Positions 12,519-20,486 of a stretch of DNA of 24,971 nt are shown in pieces. The DNA lies in the IMG/VR virus record IMGVR_UViG_3300032289_001410, positions 1 through 24,971 of that record; one strand, 5' to 3'. Positions within the stretch are counted from its first letter, which is position 1. Each line of letters starts with the position of its first letter. The notes beneath the pieces are model-generated. The model saw only the letters and a list, made by a program, of their open reading frames with translations, made no database searches and had not been told where the DNA came from. A program made the translations under genes and the position numbers. This stretch comes from a virus.

Positions 12519-13235
12519 TCAGAGGAAGTAGCTGGAGGCGTAGGACGGGTTGCCGCTGCACTCCGTCACGGAATACCACTGGAGGCCGGTGTCGCACCCG
12601 CTGGCTCCGGTGGAGCCCTTGCCGTGGCCGAGGAGTTGGGTTGAGCCGGTGGAGTGGCCGGGGAAACTTTCTGGGATTCGATCGTTGCAGAAAGAGAGCA
12701 ACGCCCACGGCTTGGTGGGGCCGGTGACGCCGGTCGGGTTTGCCGGCCCGGTCGTCCCTTTCCAGATGATCCGGAACGGCCCGGCCTCGCACGTCTCTAG
12801 GTAGTCGATCTCGCTCAACTTCGGCTTGGCGTATTGGTGCCCCGTGCAGAGCACCAGCACCTTCGCCTGCACGACTCCGTCAATCGCAGCCTTGCCGATG
12901 GACCCGGCCGGGATCGGCTCGACCGCCACCGCATAGGCAGCACCGCCGCCGGACAGCGAAGACGGCGTGACGCCGATTACGCCCGGCCACTGCTCAAACT
13001 GGCTGCCGACGCCGGTCGGCTGCTCAAGCACGTTGCTAATCTGGAGCACGCCCCAGCGGGAAATGCCTGTGGAGGTGAAGTTTTTGCACCGCACCCGGAA
13101 GTTTGTCTCTGGCCATGCCGATCCCTCGCCATCGAATCGCGGCTTGGTAACGACCTGGTCGATGATCCGGTTCCAGGCCGAGGCCGCCACGCGGACTGGC
13201 TCGCCAGGCCGGACCTTGCGGAAGCCGTCGCTCAT
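12519..13235 (-). CDS. Tail-associated hypothetical protein
   Basis: This 238-residue protein uses the ATG at 13235, which forms an ATGA overlap with the preceding stop. The 24-residue longer form from 13307 would lie inside that gene. The N-terminus SDGFRKVRPGEPVRVAASAWNRIIDQV is a conserved-looking motif found at the start of phage structural proteins (KVxxGxPxxxxAxxWNxxxD). A beta-rich middle (WGVLQISNVLEQP, GVIGVTPSSLSGGGAAYAVAVEPIPAGSIGKAAIDGVVQAKV) follows. The C-terminal third is Gly/Thr/Ser-rich with GTTGPANPTGVTGP and cysteines. It is probably a tail-tip or baseplate-type component. Confidence 0.6.
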   Translation of the reverse strand: MSDGFRKVRPGEPVRVAASAWNRIIDQVVTKPRFDGEGSAWPETNFRVRCKNFTSTGISRWGVLQISNVLEQPTGVGSQFEQWPGVIGVTPSSLSGGGAAYAVAVEPIPAGSIGKAAIDGVVQAKVLVLCTGHQYAKPKLSEIDYLETCEAGPFRIIWKGTTGPANPTGVTGPTKPWALLSFCNDRIPESFPGHSTGSTQLLGHGKGSTGASGCDTGLQWYSVTECSGNPSYASSYFL

Positions 13236-14242
13236 ACCTTGTCTCTCTTGTCCGGGTCGAGCGGGTGGGCAAACGTGCTTCCGGTGTAGAGGAAGTGCTG
13301 CCCCCACTTGTCGCCGATGCCAAGGTCGCGGAAGTTGGAGCTCTCGTAAATCTGGTCGATGTAGACATACTTCGGCTTTTTGGTTGGGAACAACGCTTCC
13401 GCATCAACGTCATCCTCGTAGTAGATCCACATGAAATCCCAGCCGCCCTTGTAGTAGACGGCGATTCCTCCGACCTCGAACGGCTCCTCTTCCGTGTGGA
13501 ACCTTGTCTTTTGCACCGAGAACGAGAACGTGACGGGAACCATGCTCGCACCGCGGGAAATGTCGTAGCGAGCACCGAGAAACAGGACTTCGCCTTTCTT
13601 GAAAACCCTCCACGCATCCCCATTCGTCGTGCCGGTCAGATCGTGGAGTTTCTGTGCATACGGGACCGTCGGCCCGGGATCCTGCTCGGCGTCGTTGCCG
13701 ACGTCTTCCTTCTTCGCCCCCACAAGCAAATACCACGCGGGCACCAGCCACGTTTCACTGAACGTGAACGCAGGGACCGTTTTTGTAACGCCGTTGACTT
13801 GGTCGCCCGAGACGTTGATCGCGTTGTTTGTGCTGGGCGCGTCTGGACCGTCAAGCTGATAGCCAGACGTGTCAATCGCCTGCGTGACGTGCTCCGTGCC
13901 GCCGGTGGTGTCTACCGAAATACCCGCCGGCACTACTTTGACGCCGTCGGGATTCTCGACGCCCCACGTCCCATAGGCATCTACGCCTGCGTTGTTGTAG
14001 GTGCATACGATCTGATACCAGCCGCCCCCGACAGGGGTGCAGCGGATGTCGCCGCGGCGGTGGCCGTCATAGTAGAGCGGGGCCAACTCCTGCCCCTTGG
14101 CCTCCGCAGCCGTGTAGCCTTCAAGGCACATGACGAGGAACCGCAGCTCCACCTCGCGAGAGATGAGCCCGTCGGATCCTACGGAGAGCGAACCCGTGCC
14201 GGATTCAACGCCCTCGATCGTGGTTGGTGGGAGTGTTGGCAT
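13232..14242 (-). CDS. Tail protein immediately downstream of the tape measure
   Basis: This 336-residue protein starts 3 bases after the tape-measure stop. It is beta-rich with a regular alternation of strands: LYYDGHRRGDIRCTPVGGGWYQIVCTYNN near residue 57, GDAWRVFKKGEVLFLGARYDISRG in the middle, and VPVTFSFSVQKTRFH followed by a Trp/Tyr-rich GGWDFMWIYYEDD. Position right after the tape measure is where distal tail proteins are encoded, so a distal-tail or tail-tip role is likely by synteny. I do not recognise a specific family. There is no lytic or fibre repeat motif. Confidence 0.55.
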   Translation of the reverse strand: MPTLPPTTIEGVESGTGSLSVGSDGLISREVELRFLVMCLEGYTAAEAKGQELAPLYYDGHRRGDIRCTPVGGGWYQIVCTYNNAGVDAYGTWGVENPDGVKVVPAGISVDTTGGTEHVTQAIDTSGYQLDGPDAPSTNNAINVSGDQVNGVTKTVPAFTFSETWLVPAWYLLVGAKKEDVGNDAEQDPGPTVPYAQKLHDLTGTTNGDAWRVFKKGEVLFLGARYDISRGASMVPVTFSFSVQKTRFHTEEEPFEVGGIAVYYKGGWDFMWIYYEDDVDAEALFPTKKPKYVYIDQIYESSNFRDLGIGDKWGQHFLYTGSTFAHPLDPDKRDKV

Positions 14243-14245
14243 AGG

Positions 14246-16135
14246 TCACACAAAGGCGAATCCGGGGCCGCGGGACTGCTCGAGGAGTTGCCGCAGGTAG
14301 GTGTTCTGTTGCTCTGCGGCGATTGCGGTTCGCTCGGTAGCACTGAGGAGGTCGCGGCCACCGCCGGCGGCAACGCCACCCTTGGCTCCTGGGGCCGCCA
14401 TGCCGGCCTGCAGGGCAGCCGCCCCGGGCACCCGGGCCTCGCCTTGGCGAACGAGGGCGTCAATGCCGTCTGCCATCTTGCCGGTGTTGTTTGCCGTCTG
14501 CTCTTGGGCCGTCAGTGCAGGCCCGACGCCAAGCTGGTTTGCCACGATGCCGGCGAACGTGCCGAGCGACTCCCCACGCTTGCCGGAAGCAGCTTGTCCG
14601 GCTGGGGCGTCGTCTCCGCCACCCAGGGCCGCCCGATCCGCGTCTCTCTTGAGCCCGGACTTCTTTGCGGAAGCCTTCTTGCCGCCGGACCCAGAGAACA
14701 TAAATGCGGCGACGCCGCCGGCGAGGGCGAGGGCAGCAAGAGCCCACCCCCAACCAGGGATTGCGAACATCGCAGCACGCAGGCCGATGAGTGCCTTGGA
14801 GATGCCGCCAATCACGCTGGCCATGGACCGGCCGGCGAGAGCGAACGTCGTCGAGAAGTTGATGAAGTTCTTCAACCCGAAGTTGACAAATGCCAACAAC
14901 ACGCCGGCCCCGAGGGCCGCACCACCTACCACGACGAGTGCCCCAGCCATGCCGACGAGCAGGGGGGAAATGATCGGGATTTGCGCGAGCAGGAACGAGA
15001 GCGCGTCCATGACGGGGACGGCGACAGACGCGAACGCCGACAACGCTGGCGATGCACCCACCATGAAGGCAATCGCAAGCCGCTGGACCGCTGAGTAAAG
15101 CCTCTCAAACGATCCGCTGATCCCCGACATCGCGATCGAGAACTTCTCGGACACTGTCCGGCTGTTCTCCATCTTCTTCGCGATCTCGCTGAAACCTTCG
15201 GCCCCCGCACCGGCAAACGCCGAAATGACCTTGATGCCGCGATCGCCGAAAACCTCGACGACCGACTGGCTGGCGAGCATGGCATCCCGAAACTCTTTGC
15301 CCATGCCGCCGAGCTTCTTTTCAAACACGCCGGCGAGTTGTGCCATTGGCAGGAGCTTGCCGGTGTTGTCCACAAGGTCGCCCATTGAGAGCCCGAGGGT
15401 GGCGAGAGCGGCCTTGGCCTGGTCTGACGGGGCGATCAGTCGCGTGAGCATCGTCTTGATTGCAGTGCCAGCCTCTTCGCCTTTGATGCTGTATCCGGCG
15501 AGCACGGCCATCGCTTGCGAAATACCGAAAAGGGATTGGCCCGTGATCTTCCCGACGCCGGCCACCTGGCCGAATCCTTCGACCATTTGTGCGATCGACG
15601 TAGAGCTGGCATCGGCGGCGGCGGATAGCGTGTCGGAAGCCTCCGACGAACTCTTCCCGAACACGTTCATCGCGTCCGACATGAACTCGGCGGCGGCCGA
15701 CGCCTCGATGCCAGACACCCTCGCAAACTCAACGGCCGACTTCGCCCCACCTTTGAGCGCGACCTCTACGTCCATGCCAGCCTTGACGAGCAGGGCGAAA
15801 GCCTGGCTGACCTTCTCCGGAGCAACGCCCATCGCAGATGAAAGCCGAATGGCCTCGTCCCGCACCCGCTTCAAGTCGCCTTGCGAAAGGTCGGAGGCCG
15901 CCCCCTGTAACTCGAGCAGGGCATCTTCAAACGTGGCGGCAGACTTGGCGGCCAGCACCATCGGCAGGCCCATCGCACCGCCGGCAAGCAGCAGTCCGCT
16001 CCCGATCTGCCGCATCATGCTGCCGAGCCGCACGACGGAATGCTGGACTTTCTTCATGCCACGCTGAAAGTCGGTGTCGTTCGCCGTGATCTCGACGAAC
16101 GCCTTCCCGGCACGGACTGCGGATATGGAACTCAT
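14246..16135 (-). CDS. Phage tail tape-measure protein
   Basis: This 629-residue protein belongs to the TP901/PhageMin_Tail type. The N-terminus AGKAFVEITANDTDFQRGMKKVQ and the core with FEDALLELQGAASDLSQ, ALLVKAGMDVEVALKG, GEEAGTAIKTMLTRLIAPS and the G-D-R-G-I-K segment match the family. Several hydrophobic helices lie in the C-terminal half (PIISPLLVGMAGALVVVGGAALGAGVLLAF and FAIPGWGWALAALALAGGVAAFMF), as expected for a protein that helps eject DNA. It sets tail length and fills the tail tube. At 629 residues it is short for a tape measure, implying a short tail. It starts by ATGA overlap with the chaperone extension ORF. Confidence 0.92.
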   Translation of the reverse strand: MSSISAVRAGKAFVEITANDTDFQRGMKKVQHSVVRLGSMMRQIGSGLLLAGGAMGLPMVLAAKSAATFEDALLELQGAASDLSQGDLKRVRDEAIRLSSAMGVAPEKVSQAFALLVKAGMDVEVALKGGAKSAVEFARVSGIEASAAAEFMSDAMNVFGKSSSEASDTLSAAADASSTSIAQMVEGFGQVAGVGKITGQSLFGISQAMAVLAGYSIKGEEAGTAIKTMLTRLIAPSDQAKAALATLGLSMGDLVDNTGKLLPMAQLAGVFEKKLGGMGKEFRDAMLASQSVVEVFGDRGIKVISAFAGAGAEGFSEIAKKMENSRTVSEKFSIAMSGISGSFERLYSAVQRLAIAFMVGASPALSAFASVAVPVMDALSFLLAQIPIISPLLVGMAGALVVVGGAALGAGVLLAFVNFGLKNFINFSTTFALAGRSMASVIGGISKALIGLRAAMFAIPGWGWALAALALAGGVAAFMFSGSGGKKASAKKSGLKRDADRAALGGGDDAPAGQAASGKRGESLGTFAGIVANQLGVGPALTAQEQTANNTGKMADGIDALVRQGEARVPGAAALQAGMAAPGAKGGVAAGGGRDLLSATERTAIAAEQQNTYLRQLLEQSRGPGFAFV

Positions 16136-16530
16136 ATCAGCTCCCTCACGACATCATCGCTGGCGACCGGGACCGAGGGTGGCTCGCGCATGGGGTGGAA
16201 CTCGGATGAGTCGAACGGGTGTGGCCGCTTCTTCGGGTCGCGGTTGAACTCGGCTTGCTGGGCTATCAGGGCACTGGTGTGATTCCAGGCTTCTCGGCGA
16301 CGCCCACGGACTGCGTCGAAGAGTTGGCGGAGTGACCATTGGCCGGGATGGACGCCGAGGATGCCGGCGTATTCCCATCCAAGAGTCCACGGGTCCACTG
16401 GTCGATCGCCTTGTCGATCGCCTCTCCGAACTCCTCGATCTTTTCCTCGACCGTCTCCTCCGCCCTCTCTTCCGCTGCCCGGAGCTTTGTCAGCGTCATC
16501 TCCAGGAGCTTCCTCTGGCGGGGGTGGCAA
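16132..16530 (-). CDS. Tail assembly chaperone frameshift extension
   Basis: This open frame, -1 relative to the chaperone gene, begins at the nine-T tract and runs to an ATGA overlap with the tape measure. No convincing ribosome site precedes it. The first 43 or so residues are Pro/Gly/Arg-rich (the dual-coded part). From DPWTLGWEYAGILG the protein is credible: VHPGQWSLRQLFDAVRGRRREAWNHTSALIAQQAEFNRDPKKR, with a helical pattern and a late FDSSEFHPM segment. Such G-GT type extensions, read by -1 frameshifting just before the tape measure, are widespread in long-tailed phages. A shift at 16530 would give about 229 residues. Confidence 0.6.
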   Translation of the reverse strand: MPPPPEEAPGDDADKAPGSGREGGGDGRGKDRGVRRGDRQGDRPVDPWTLGWEYAGILGVHPGQWSLRQLFDAVRGRRREAWNHTSALIAQQAEFNRDPKKRPHPFDSSEFHPMREPPSVPVASDDVVRELI

Positions 16531-16820
16531 AAAAAAACCATCTCGTCGATGAGAGCACTGTATGCCTCATGGACAACGTCCCCGCGGAAGCCCTCGCCGA
16601 ACTCCTCTGGCGAAACGCCCTTGTCCTCCGCCTGCGGCTCAACCATCGCCCACAAGACCTTCCCGAGCGTGAGCGGGTCGGTGAGCTGCACAAGGCTGTC
16701 GCGGCTCTCGGTGGCGATGTCGTAGAGCTTGACGCCGGTGTAGTCCCGGACACGCCCATAGGACGTGAAGTTGGCGTCGAGCTTCCATTCGCGGCCTAGC
16801 GAATCCTTGAACAGCTTCAT
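16266..16820 (-). CDS. Tail assembly chaperone (G-like)
   Basis: This 184-residue protein starts at ATG 16820 (ATGA overlap with the preceding stop). A GTG at 16832 would only add four residues. The N-terminus LFKDSLGREWKLDANFTSYGRVRDYTGVKLYDI is the usual short beta/helix domain of this gene position. Helices with SALIDEMVFF and a Glu-rich coiled coil (AAEERAEETVEEKIEEFGEAIDKAIDQW) follow. Its tail after about residue 145 is Ser/Thr/Pro-rich and weak. It sits directly upstream of the tape measure, and a -1 ORF overlaps its 3' part, the classic layout of tail assembly chaperones that bind the tape measure. Confidence 0.8.
   Translation of the reverse strand: MKLFKDSLGREWKLDANFTSYGRVRDYTGVKLYDIATESRDSLVQLTDPLTLGKVLWAMVEPQAEDKGVSPEEFGEGFRGDVVHEAYSALIDEMVFFCHPRQRKLLEMTLTKLRAAEERAEETVEEKIEEFGEAIDKAIDQWTRGLLDGNTPASSASIPANGHSANSSTQSVGVAEKPGITPVP
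16529..16537 (-). promoter_or_regulatory. Nine-T slippery site for -1 frameshifting
   Basis: On the coding strand the zero frame reads GTT TTT TTT TGC, so the T TTT TTT heptamer meets the X XXY YYZ rule. A one-base slip back continues as TTG CCA into the open extension frame that ends at 16132. No other classical slippery heptamer was found between here and where the extension becomes protein-like (about 16400). Pausing by a downstream structure was not assessed. Confidence 0.6.
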
Positions 16821-17224
16821 GCGTGACCCCACTGCTTGAGAGTGAACCGCGGGGCGACGATGTCGTTCATCGGCTCGTCGGCGTCGGTGTCGTGCAGGGT
16901 GAACTTCCCGACGATCGGCCCAAGCAGGCCGCCGTCTAGGAAGACCTCAAATACGTTGGGGATTTTGAATCCGTTGAACAGCCGCCACCGTTGGGCGTAG
17001 AGTTGCCGTGCCTGGGCCATGTCCGGACACCCAAAACTGATCTCGATGGAACGCTGCGTGACGATCGTGGATGTGACCTGGTGGTTGAACCCGGTCGCAT
17101 CCACCTCTGTCACCAACTCACGCAACGCCAAGTCGGAGATCCCCGTCATCTGCACGCCCTCGATAAAGAGGACGCATTCGCGCCCCAGGACGTAGACGCG
17201 GTTCAGCCCGCCGTTGATTGGCAT
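16817..17224 (-). CDS. Tail tube-like protein
   Basis: This 135-residue protein is beta-rich: NRVYVLGRECVLFIEGVQMTGISDLALRELVTEVDATGFNHQVTSTIVTQRSIEISFGCPD, then FNGFKIPNVFEVFLDGGLLGPIVGKFTLHD and VAPRFTLKQWG. The alternation of strands, a mid-protein helix (MAQARQLYAQRWRLF) and the position just upstream of the chaperone pair make it a candidate major tail (tube) protein. It is shorter than typical tube proteins, and a similar-sized gene precedes it, so either or both could form the tube. The start at 17224 lies 9 bases after the preceding stop. Confidence 0.55.
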   Translation of the reverse strand: MPINGGLNRVYVLGRECVLFIEGVQMTGISDLALRELVTEVDATGFNHQVTSTIVTQRSIEISFGCPDMAQARQLYAQRWRLFNGFKIPNVFEVFLDGGLLGPIVGKFTLHDTDADEPMNDIVAPRFTLKQWGHA

Positions 17225-17233
17225 TCGTCAGCC

Positions 17234-17596
17234 TCACACGCCGACGAACCGCTTGAGCGTGATGGTGTATTCCACGACGCCGTCGATTTCCTGCGGCTCG
17301 CCGATGTTGTTGACGTAGTACGGCCCGGTCGTGGCAGTGCCCGTGGGGGGCGTGACGGTGGCAACGCCGGTGGCGTGCATCACGCACGAGTGATCCAGCA
17401 CGACCACCTCGAGCGTGGTGTTCTGGCGGATCGGCACGAACTCCTGGACGTTGTCGCTGCCGCGGGTCGTCACCTCGCCCTCAACCGCGGTCTCCCGCGT
17501 GACCGTGACACTCTTCACATCCTTGTTCGCGATGCTGGACGCGAAGACGAACGTGTGATCCTTGCCGAGCCGGTAGCTGTGAGAGACGGGGGGCAT
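17234..17596 (-). CDS. Small tail or tube-associated protein
   Basis: This 120-residue protein has an AGGAG motif 10 bases before the ATG at 17596. It is beta-rich with an N-terminal HSYRLGKDHTFVFASSIANKDVKSVTVTRETAVEGEVTTRG, a Gly/Thr/Pro mid-section (TPPTGTATTGP) and an EPQEIDGVVEYTITLKRF end. The sequence EVTTRGSD...VPIRQNTTLEVVVLDH resembles virion beta proteins. It follows a 61-base gap and is the first gene of the tail group. I take it as a second tube component or tail protein. It has no decisive family match. Confidence 0.5.
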   Translation of the reverse strand: MPPVSHSYRLGKDHTFVFASSIANKDVKSVTVTRETAVEGEVTTRGSDNVQEFVPIRQNTTLEVVVLDHSCVMHATGVATVTPPTGTATTGPYYVNNIGEPQEIDGVVEYTITLKRFVGV

Positions 17597-17657
17597 CGAG
17601 GAGGCTCCTGTTGATCGGTTTTGGCCCGGCGGGCCACCTGAACATCAGTATACCAGC
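17597..17657 (-). promoter_or_regulatory. Gap between connector and tail genes
   Basis: This 61-base gap is one of the few real spacers in the leftward block. On the coding strand it holds TATACT shortly after the upstream stop, a small inverted repeat GGCCC-GCC-GGGCC followed by AAAACC, and AGGAG before the next ATG. A promoter or weak attenuator for the tail genes is possible. No good -35 hexamer is seen. Confidence 0.3.
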
Positions 17658-18419
17658 CTACGGTCCACGGCGGATGGTGAAGCCACCGCCGCGGGAGCCG
17701 GCGGTTACGCGGAACGTGTTCCGGAATGCCCTCGCTATCGAGCCGTTGGCACTACAGAAATACACGGCAGGTTTCATAAACGGACGGGCCGGATACTGCA
17801 CCACGGTCTGCTGCGACATCGGCCGCCAGTGCGTCTGGTTGTGGGGACGCTGGCCGGTGGGCAGCTTCATCGTGATTGGGCTTCGCATCCCGCCACGCTT
17901 CGTCTTGATCTGCGGGATGTAGACCCATGTCCGCAGACGCAGCACGCCCCCGAACTCGTGGAGATACGGGATCATGCGGCCTTTCTTGGAGGGGCCGACG
18001 ACGGTCGAGTGGGTGGATTCGTCGTAGAAGTACCAGACGTTCCGCCGGAACCCAAGGTAGCTGGCGTAGTGTCCAGACTCAGGCGTGTGCGTGAATGGCG
18101 GCGAACCGGCTGGCGAAGGCTTTGGAGACTGCACCTCCCGAATGATGATGTCGCGCTGCTTTGCGGAAATGACGCCCAGCTTGTGTAGGGCAGTCGGGCC
18201 GGCACCTGGATAACGATCCGAGATCGTTTTTGAAATTCGGGCCAAACCTCGTCGCTTGATGATTCGGCGAACACGGTCTCGCACCAGCCCGCCGGCCTTC
18301 CAGAGAGCCTTGCGGTCCATCTCGGTCATCGCGGCCTGCACGGCTTGCTTGTCAAAAAACAGCTTGGTGCTGGCCTTCATCCCGATCGCAGGAACTTGCG
18401 GCGTCGGGATCATGCTCAT
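17658..18419 (-). CDS. HK97 gp10-like head-tail connector protein
   Basis: This is a 253-residue protein. The ATG at 18419 shares its A with the upstream stop (TGATG). A helical N-terminus (DKQAVQAAMTEMDRKALWKAGGLVRDRVRRIIKRRG) is followed by PSPAGSPPFTHT, SYLGFRRNVWYFYDESTHSTVVGPSK, a HEFGG element, then YPARPFMKPAV. That layout (long basic helix, G-x-PPxxHT, VGP, HEFG, RPFMxPA) is typical of the HK97 gp10-type head-tail connector and neck family. It probably sits at the head-tail junction. It neighbours a tail-terminator candidate, as expected. A long, Arg-rich C-terminus is unusual. Confidence 0.75.
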   Translation of the reverse strand: MSMIPTPQVPAIGMKASTKLFFDKQAVQAAMTEMDRKALWKAGGLVRDRVRRIIKRRGLARISKTISDRYPGAGPTALHKLGVISAKQRDIIIREVQSPKPSPAGSPPFTHTPESGHYASYLGFRRNVWYFYDESTHSTVVGPSKKGRMIPYLHEFGGVLRLRTWVYIPQIKTKRGGMRSPITMKLPTGQRPHNQTHWRPMSQQTVVQYPARPFMKPAVYFCSANGSIARAFRNTFRVTAGSRGGGFTIRRGP

Positions 18420-18880
18420 CAGAGCACCTTTTCTTGGCTTCGCCGGTAGACCACGGCAATGTCGGCAAGGAACGTCCGCATGTTCGCCACTTGGTCGCGG
18501 CCGAACGTCACGACGTTTTGGATGCTCATCCAGTGAGTGCCGGCCGGCATGGCCGGCGTCGAGGCCGGCAACGCCTTGGAGCGAATGGCATCAACGATGT
18601 CGCTCCGCAGGTCGTAGAGGGAATCCAGCTCGGCGTCGGTGTCGAATCGCTTGGCGATCACAACATGGACGGTCGGCTCGAAAAGGTCGGCCCCGTGGGT
18701 GTGATTGCTCACGTCCACCTCGCCTGGAACCACAGACACCTGGAGCGTGTCCAGATTCTCCGTTACCTCGTCGGGAACGATCCGCCGTACCGCGGTGATC
18801 GTCTTGATGTCGCCGGGAAACGTGAACTTGGAGAGCGAGTCGGCGAGCGAGTCGCAGATCAGTATTTCGATGGCATTCAT
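18419..18880 (-). CDS. Tail terminator/completion-like protein
   Basis: This is a 153-residue protein. The ATG at 18880 overlaps the glycosyltransferase stop (ATGA). The sequence has an N-terminal helix (IEILICDSLADSLSKF), strands (TLQVSVVPGEVDVSNHT, FEPTVHVVIAKRF), a helix (ELDSLYDLRSDIVDAIRSKAL) and a beta end (MRTFLADIAVVYRR). The size and alpha/beta order match tail terminator/completion proteins that cap the tail tube. Its position next to the gp10-like gene and upstream of the tail tube genes fits. The family assignment is from pattern and synteny. Confidence 0.6.
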   Translation of the reverse strand: MNAIEILICDSLADSLSKFTFPGDIKTITAVRRIVPDEVTENLDTLQVSVVPGEVDVSNHTHGADLFEPTVHVVIAKRFDTDAELDSLYDLRSDIVDAIRSKALPASTPAMPAGTHWMSIQNVVTFGRDQVANMRTFLADIAVVYRRSQEKVL

Positions 18881-19929
18881 GGCTTGGGTCCGTCCTCTCC
18901 TATCATTCTCTCAAGTGCCGAGACGTTGGCGGCGTGGCGAGGCTGGCCAGGGTTGCGGGCCGCGGCCTCGCGGGCGTAGGCGAGGGCCTCGTCAAGCAGG
19001 CCCAACTCGTAGGCGGCGGAGTAGGCGAGGTCTGCCGGGGCATCCCCATAGCACTCCGGGTCGCTCGTATGCGTGCGATTCTCATCGCTGCAGTTGATCG
19101 CCTGCCGGGCGAAGTGCAGCGTGGCCGCGGCATCATGCGTCTTCCAAGCAAGGTTGGCGACGTGGACGTAAGGCTCCGGCTCCAGCGGTGCCTCCAGCAT
19201 GGCCGCCAGCATGTGCAGGTTGCCGCCCTTCGGATCCAGCCTCGCCAGCGACCGGCGGGCATAGGCCCGCTCGTTTGGGGCCCCGCCCGGCATTTTGAGA
19301 TAGGCGGCGAACGCCGGCCCGGCATCCTTGTCCCCGGCGTAGTCCAACTCCCGGGCCAGATACCACGCCATGCGGGCGTCGGTCGGATTCTCGGCCACGG
19401 CCCGGCGGAGCAACTCCAGGTCGGTGCGGTGTTTCTTGTCGGGCTGCCGGTGGTGCCGGATCACCAGCCCATCGGAGTAGGTCTGCACCTCATCGCCCGA
19501 CCACCGCACAAGCCCCTCGTGTGTCGCCCCAGACCACCGATACCCGTGCCGGGAGTGAACCCGATCGCAGCGGAACCGCACTTCGTTCGACCACCAGTAC
19601 CAGTAGCGGAGTTTCGTTGTCTCCGGCTTCCAATCACGCTCCAGGGCTTCCCGCCAGCCGGGGTCGAGGGCTTCGTCGAGGTCCAGCCGGATCACCACGT
19701 CGGCGTCGGCCGGGGCGTGCATTAGCGATAGGTTGTGGGCGTCGTCCCACCGCCACGGGATCGGAGCCCCGTGGGCCACCGACACCCCAGCGTTGCCGAG
19801 CAACTCCAGGGTGCCGTCCGTGCTGCCGGTGTCAGTCACGACCCGATGGTCGGCATCCCGGCAGGAAGCCTCCCACCGCTCGACGTTGGCGGCCTCGTTC
19901 TTGGCAAGAGCGTAGATGGCTACCTTCAT
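18877..19929 (-). CDS. GT2-type glycosyltransferase with a helical repeat tail
   Basis: This 350-residue protein has an N-terminal GT-A domain: ALAKNEAANVERW at 7-19, TDTGSTDGT at 32-40, and the DxD sugar-nucleotide/metal motif in RLDLDEAL (81-88), followed by a Trp/Tyr-rich acceptor region (KLRYWYWWSNEVRFRCDRVHSRHGYRW). From about residue 165 it has TPR-like repeats (LELLRRAVAENPTDARMAWYLARELDYAG, AYSAAYELGLLDEALAYAREAAARNPGQP). GT2 proteins with such tails transfer sugars to proteins or envelope glycans. Flanked by a methyltransferase and a GH130-like gene (all overlapping), it may glycosylate virion or host-surface glycans. The acceptor is unknown. Confidence 0.8.
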   Translation of the reverse strand: MKVAIYALAKNEAANVERWEASCRDADHRVVTDTGSTDGTLELLGNAGVSVAHGAPIPWRWDDAHNLSLMHAPADADVVIRLDLDEALDPGWREALERDWKPETTKLRYWYWWSNEVRFRCDRVHSRHGYRWSGATHEGLVRWSGDEVQTYSDGLVIRHHRQPDKKHRTDLELLRRAVAENPTDARMAWYLARELDYAGDKDAGPAFAAYLKMPGGAPNERAYARRSLARLDPKGGNLHMLAAMLEAPLEPEPYVHVANLAWKTHDAAATLHFARQAINCSDENRTHTSDPECYGDAPADLAYSAAYELGLLDEALAYAREAAARNPGQPRHAANVSALERMIGEDGPKP

Positions 19930-20486
19930 GTCAGGATGGCCCCCTTCCGCAGCCCATCGTCGAAATACTCAACCGTGCAAGCCTGCTCCCGTGCGAACTG
20001 CTCCACCGCCGCCTTCACCGCCTGGTTGTCGCAGTCGTCGGCGAGAATCACTCGGCTGCCGGCCACCAGCCGAAGATCGGCCAAGGCACCCTCGTAGGAG
20101 TGGTCCCCGTCAACATGGGCGAAGTCCGCCGGCGGGAGGCTCTTGATGGCGTGCGAATCCACCACGATCAGGTCGGCGTCGATCTCGTGCCGCTCCACAA
20201 GCCGACGCCAGTGGGCGAGGCAGTCGTAGCTGTCCGCATCCATCGCCCCGTCGATGCACAGGAACCGTGCCCCAGGTGCCGCCTGGTGGAACGTCAGCAG
20301 CGAATACCCGCAGCGGGTGCCGATCTCGATCACTCGCCTGGGGCGGTATCGCTTGAAGATCTCGCCCTTCATGGCGTAGTGGAAGATCACGCGGCTGTCG
20401 CAGCCGAACCAATCATCCTCACGCCAGTTGCTTTCAAGGGCACGGCGGACGGTCTCGGTCCAAGCTGCGGAGGTCGTCACTCCCAT
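19926..20486 (-). CDS. Class I SAM-dependent methyltransferase
   Basis: This 186-residue protein has SAM-binding motif I in VIEIGTRCGYS (52-62), an acidic loop after strand 2 (CIDG, 77-80), and HVDGDHSYEGALADL (124-138), typical of the Methyltransf_24/cephalosporin-hydroxylase-like subgroup that methylates small molecules or sugars. Metal-type acidic residues DGDH and DDCDN (150-154) are present. Its start overlaps the GH130-like gene by 10 bases and its end overlaps the glycosyltransferase by ATGA, so the three are surely co-expressed. Sugar O-methylation of a glycan is a reasonable guess. Confidence 0.8.
   Translation of the reverse strand: MGVTTSAAWTETVRRALESNWREDDWFGCDSRVIFHYAMKGEIFKRYRPRRVIEIGTRCGYSLLTFHQAAPGARFLCIDGAMDADSYDCLAHWRRLVERHEIDADLIVVDSHAIKSLPPADFAHVDGDHSYEGALADLRLVAGSRVILADDCDNQAVKAAVEQFAREQACTVEYFDDGLRKGAILT

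Noticed and set aside
13265-15094. Long rightward ORF (609 codons) opposite the tape measure and tail gene
   Set aside because: High GC gives long open antisense frames. Composition is Arg/Ala/Gly-rich without domains, and the opposite strand holds a clear tape-measure protein with coupled starts.
16529-16537. Sequencing indel in the nine-T run as the cause of the split chaperone
   Set aside because: Both frames stay open over about 260 bases and the arrangement is standard for tail chaperones, so a programmed shift is more likely. Error is kept only as the alternative.
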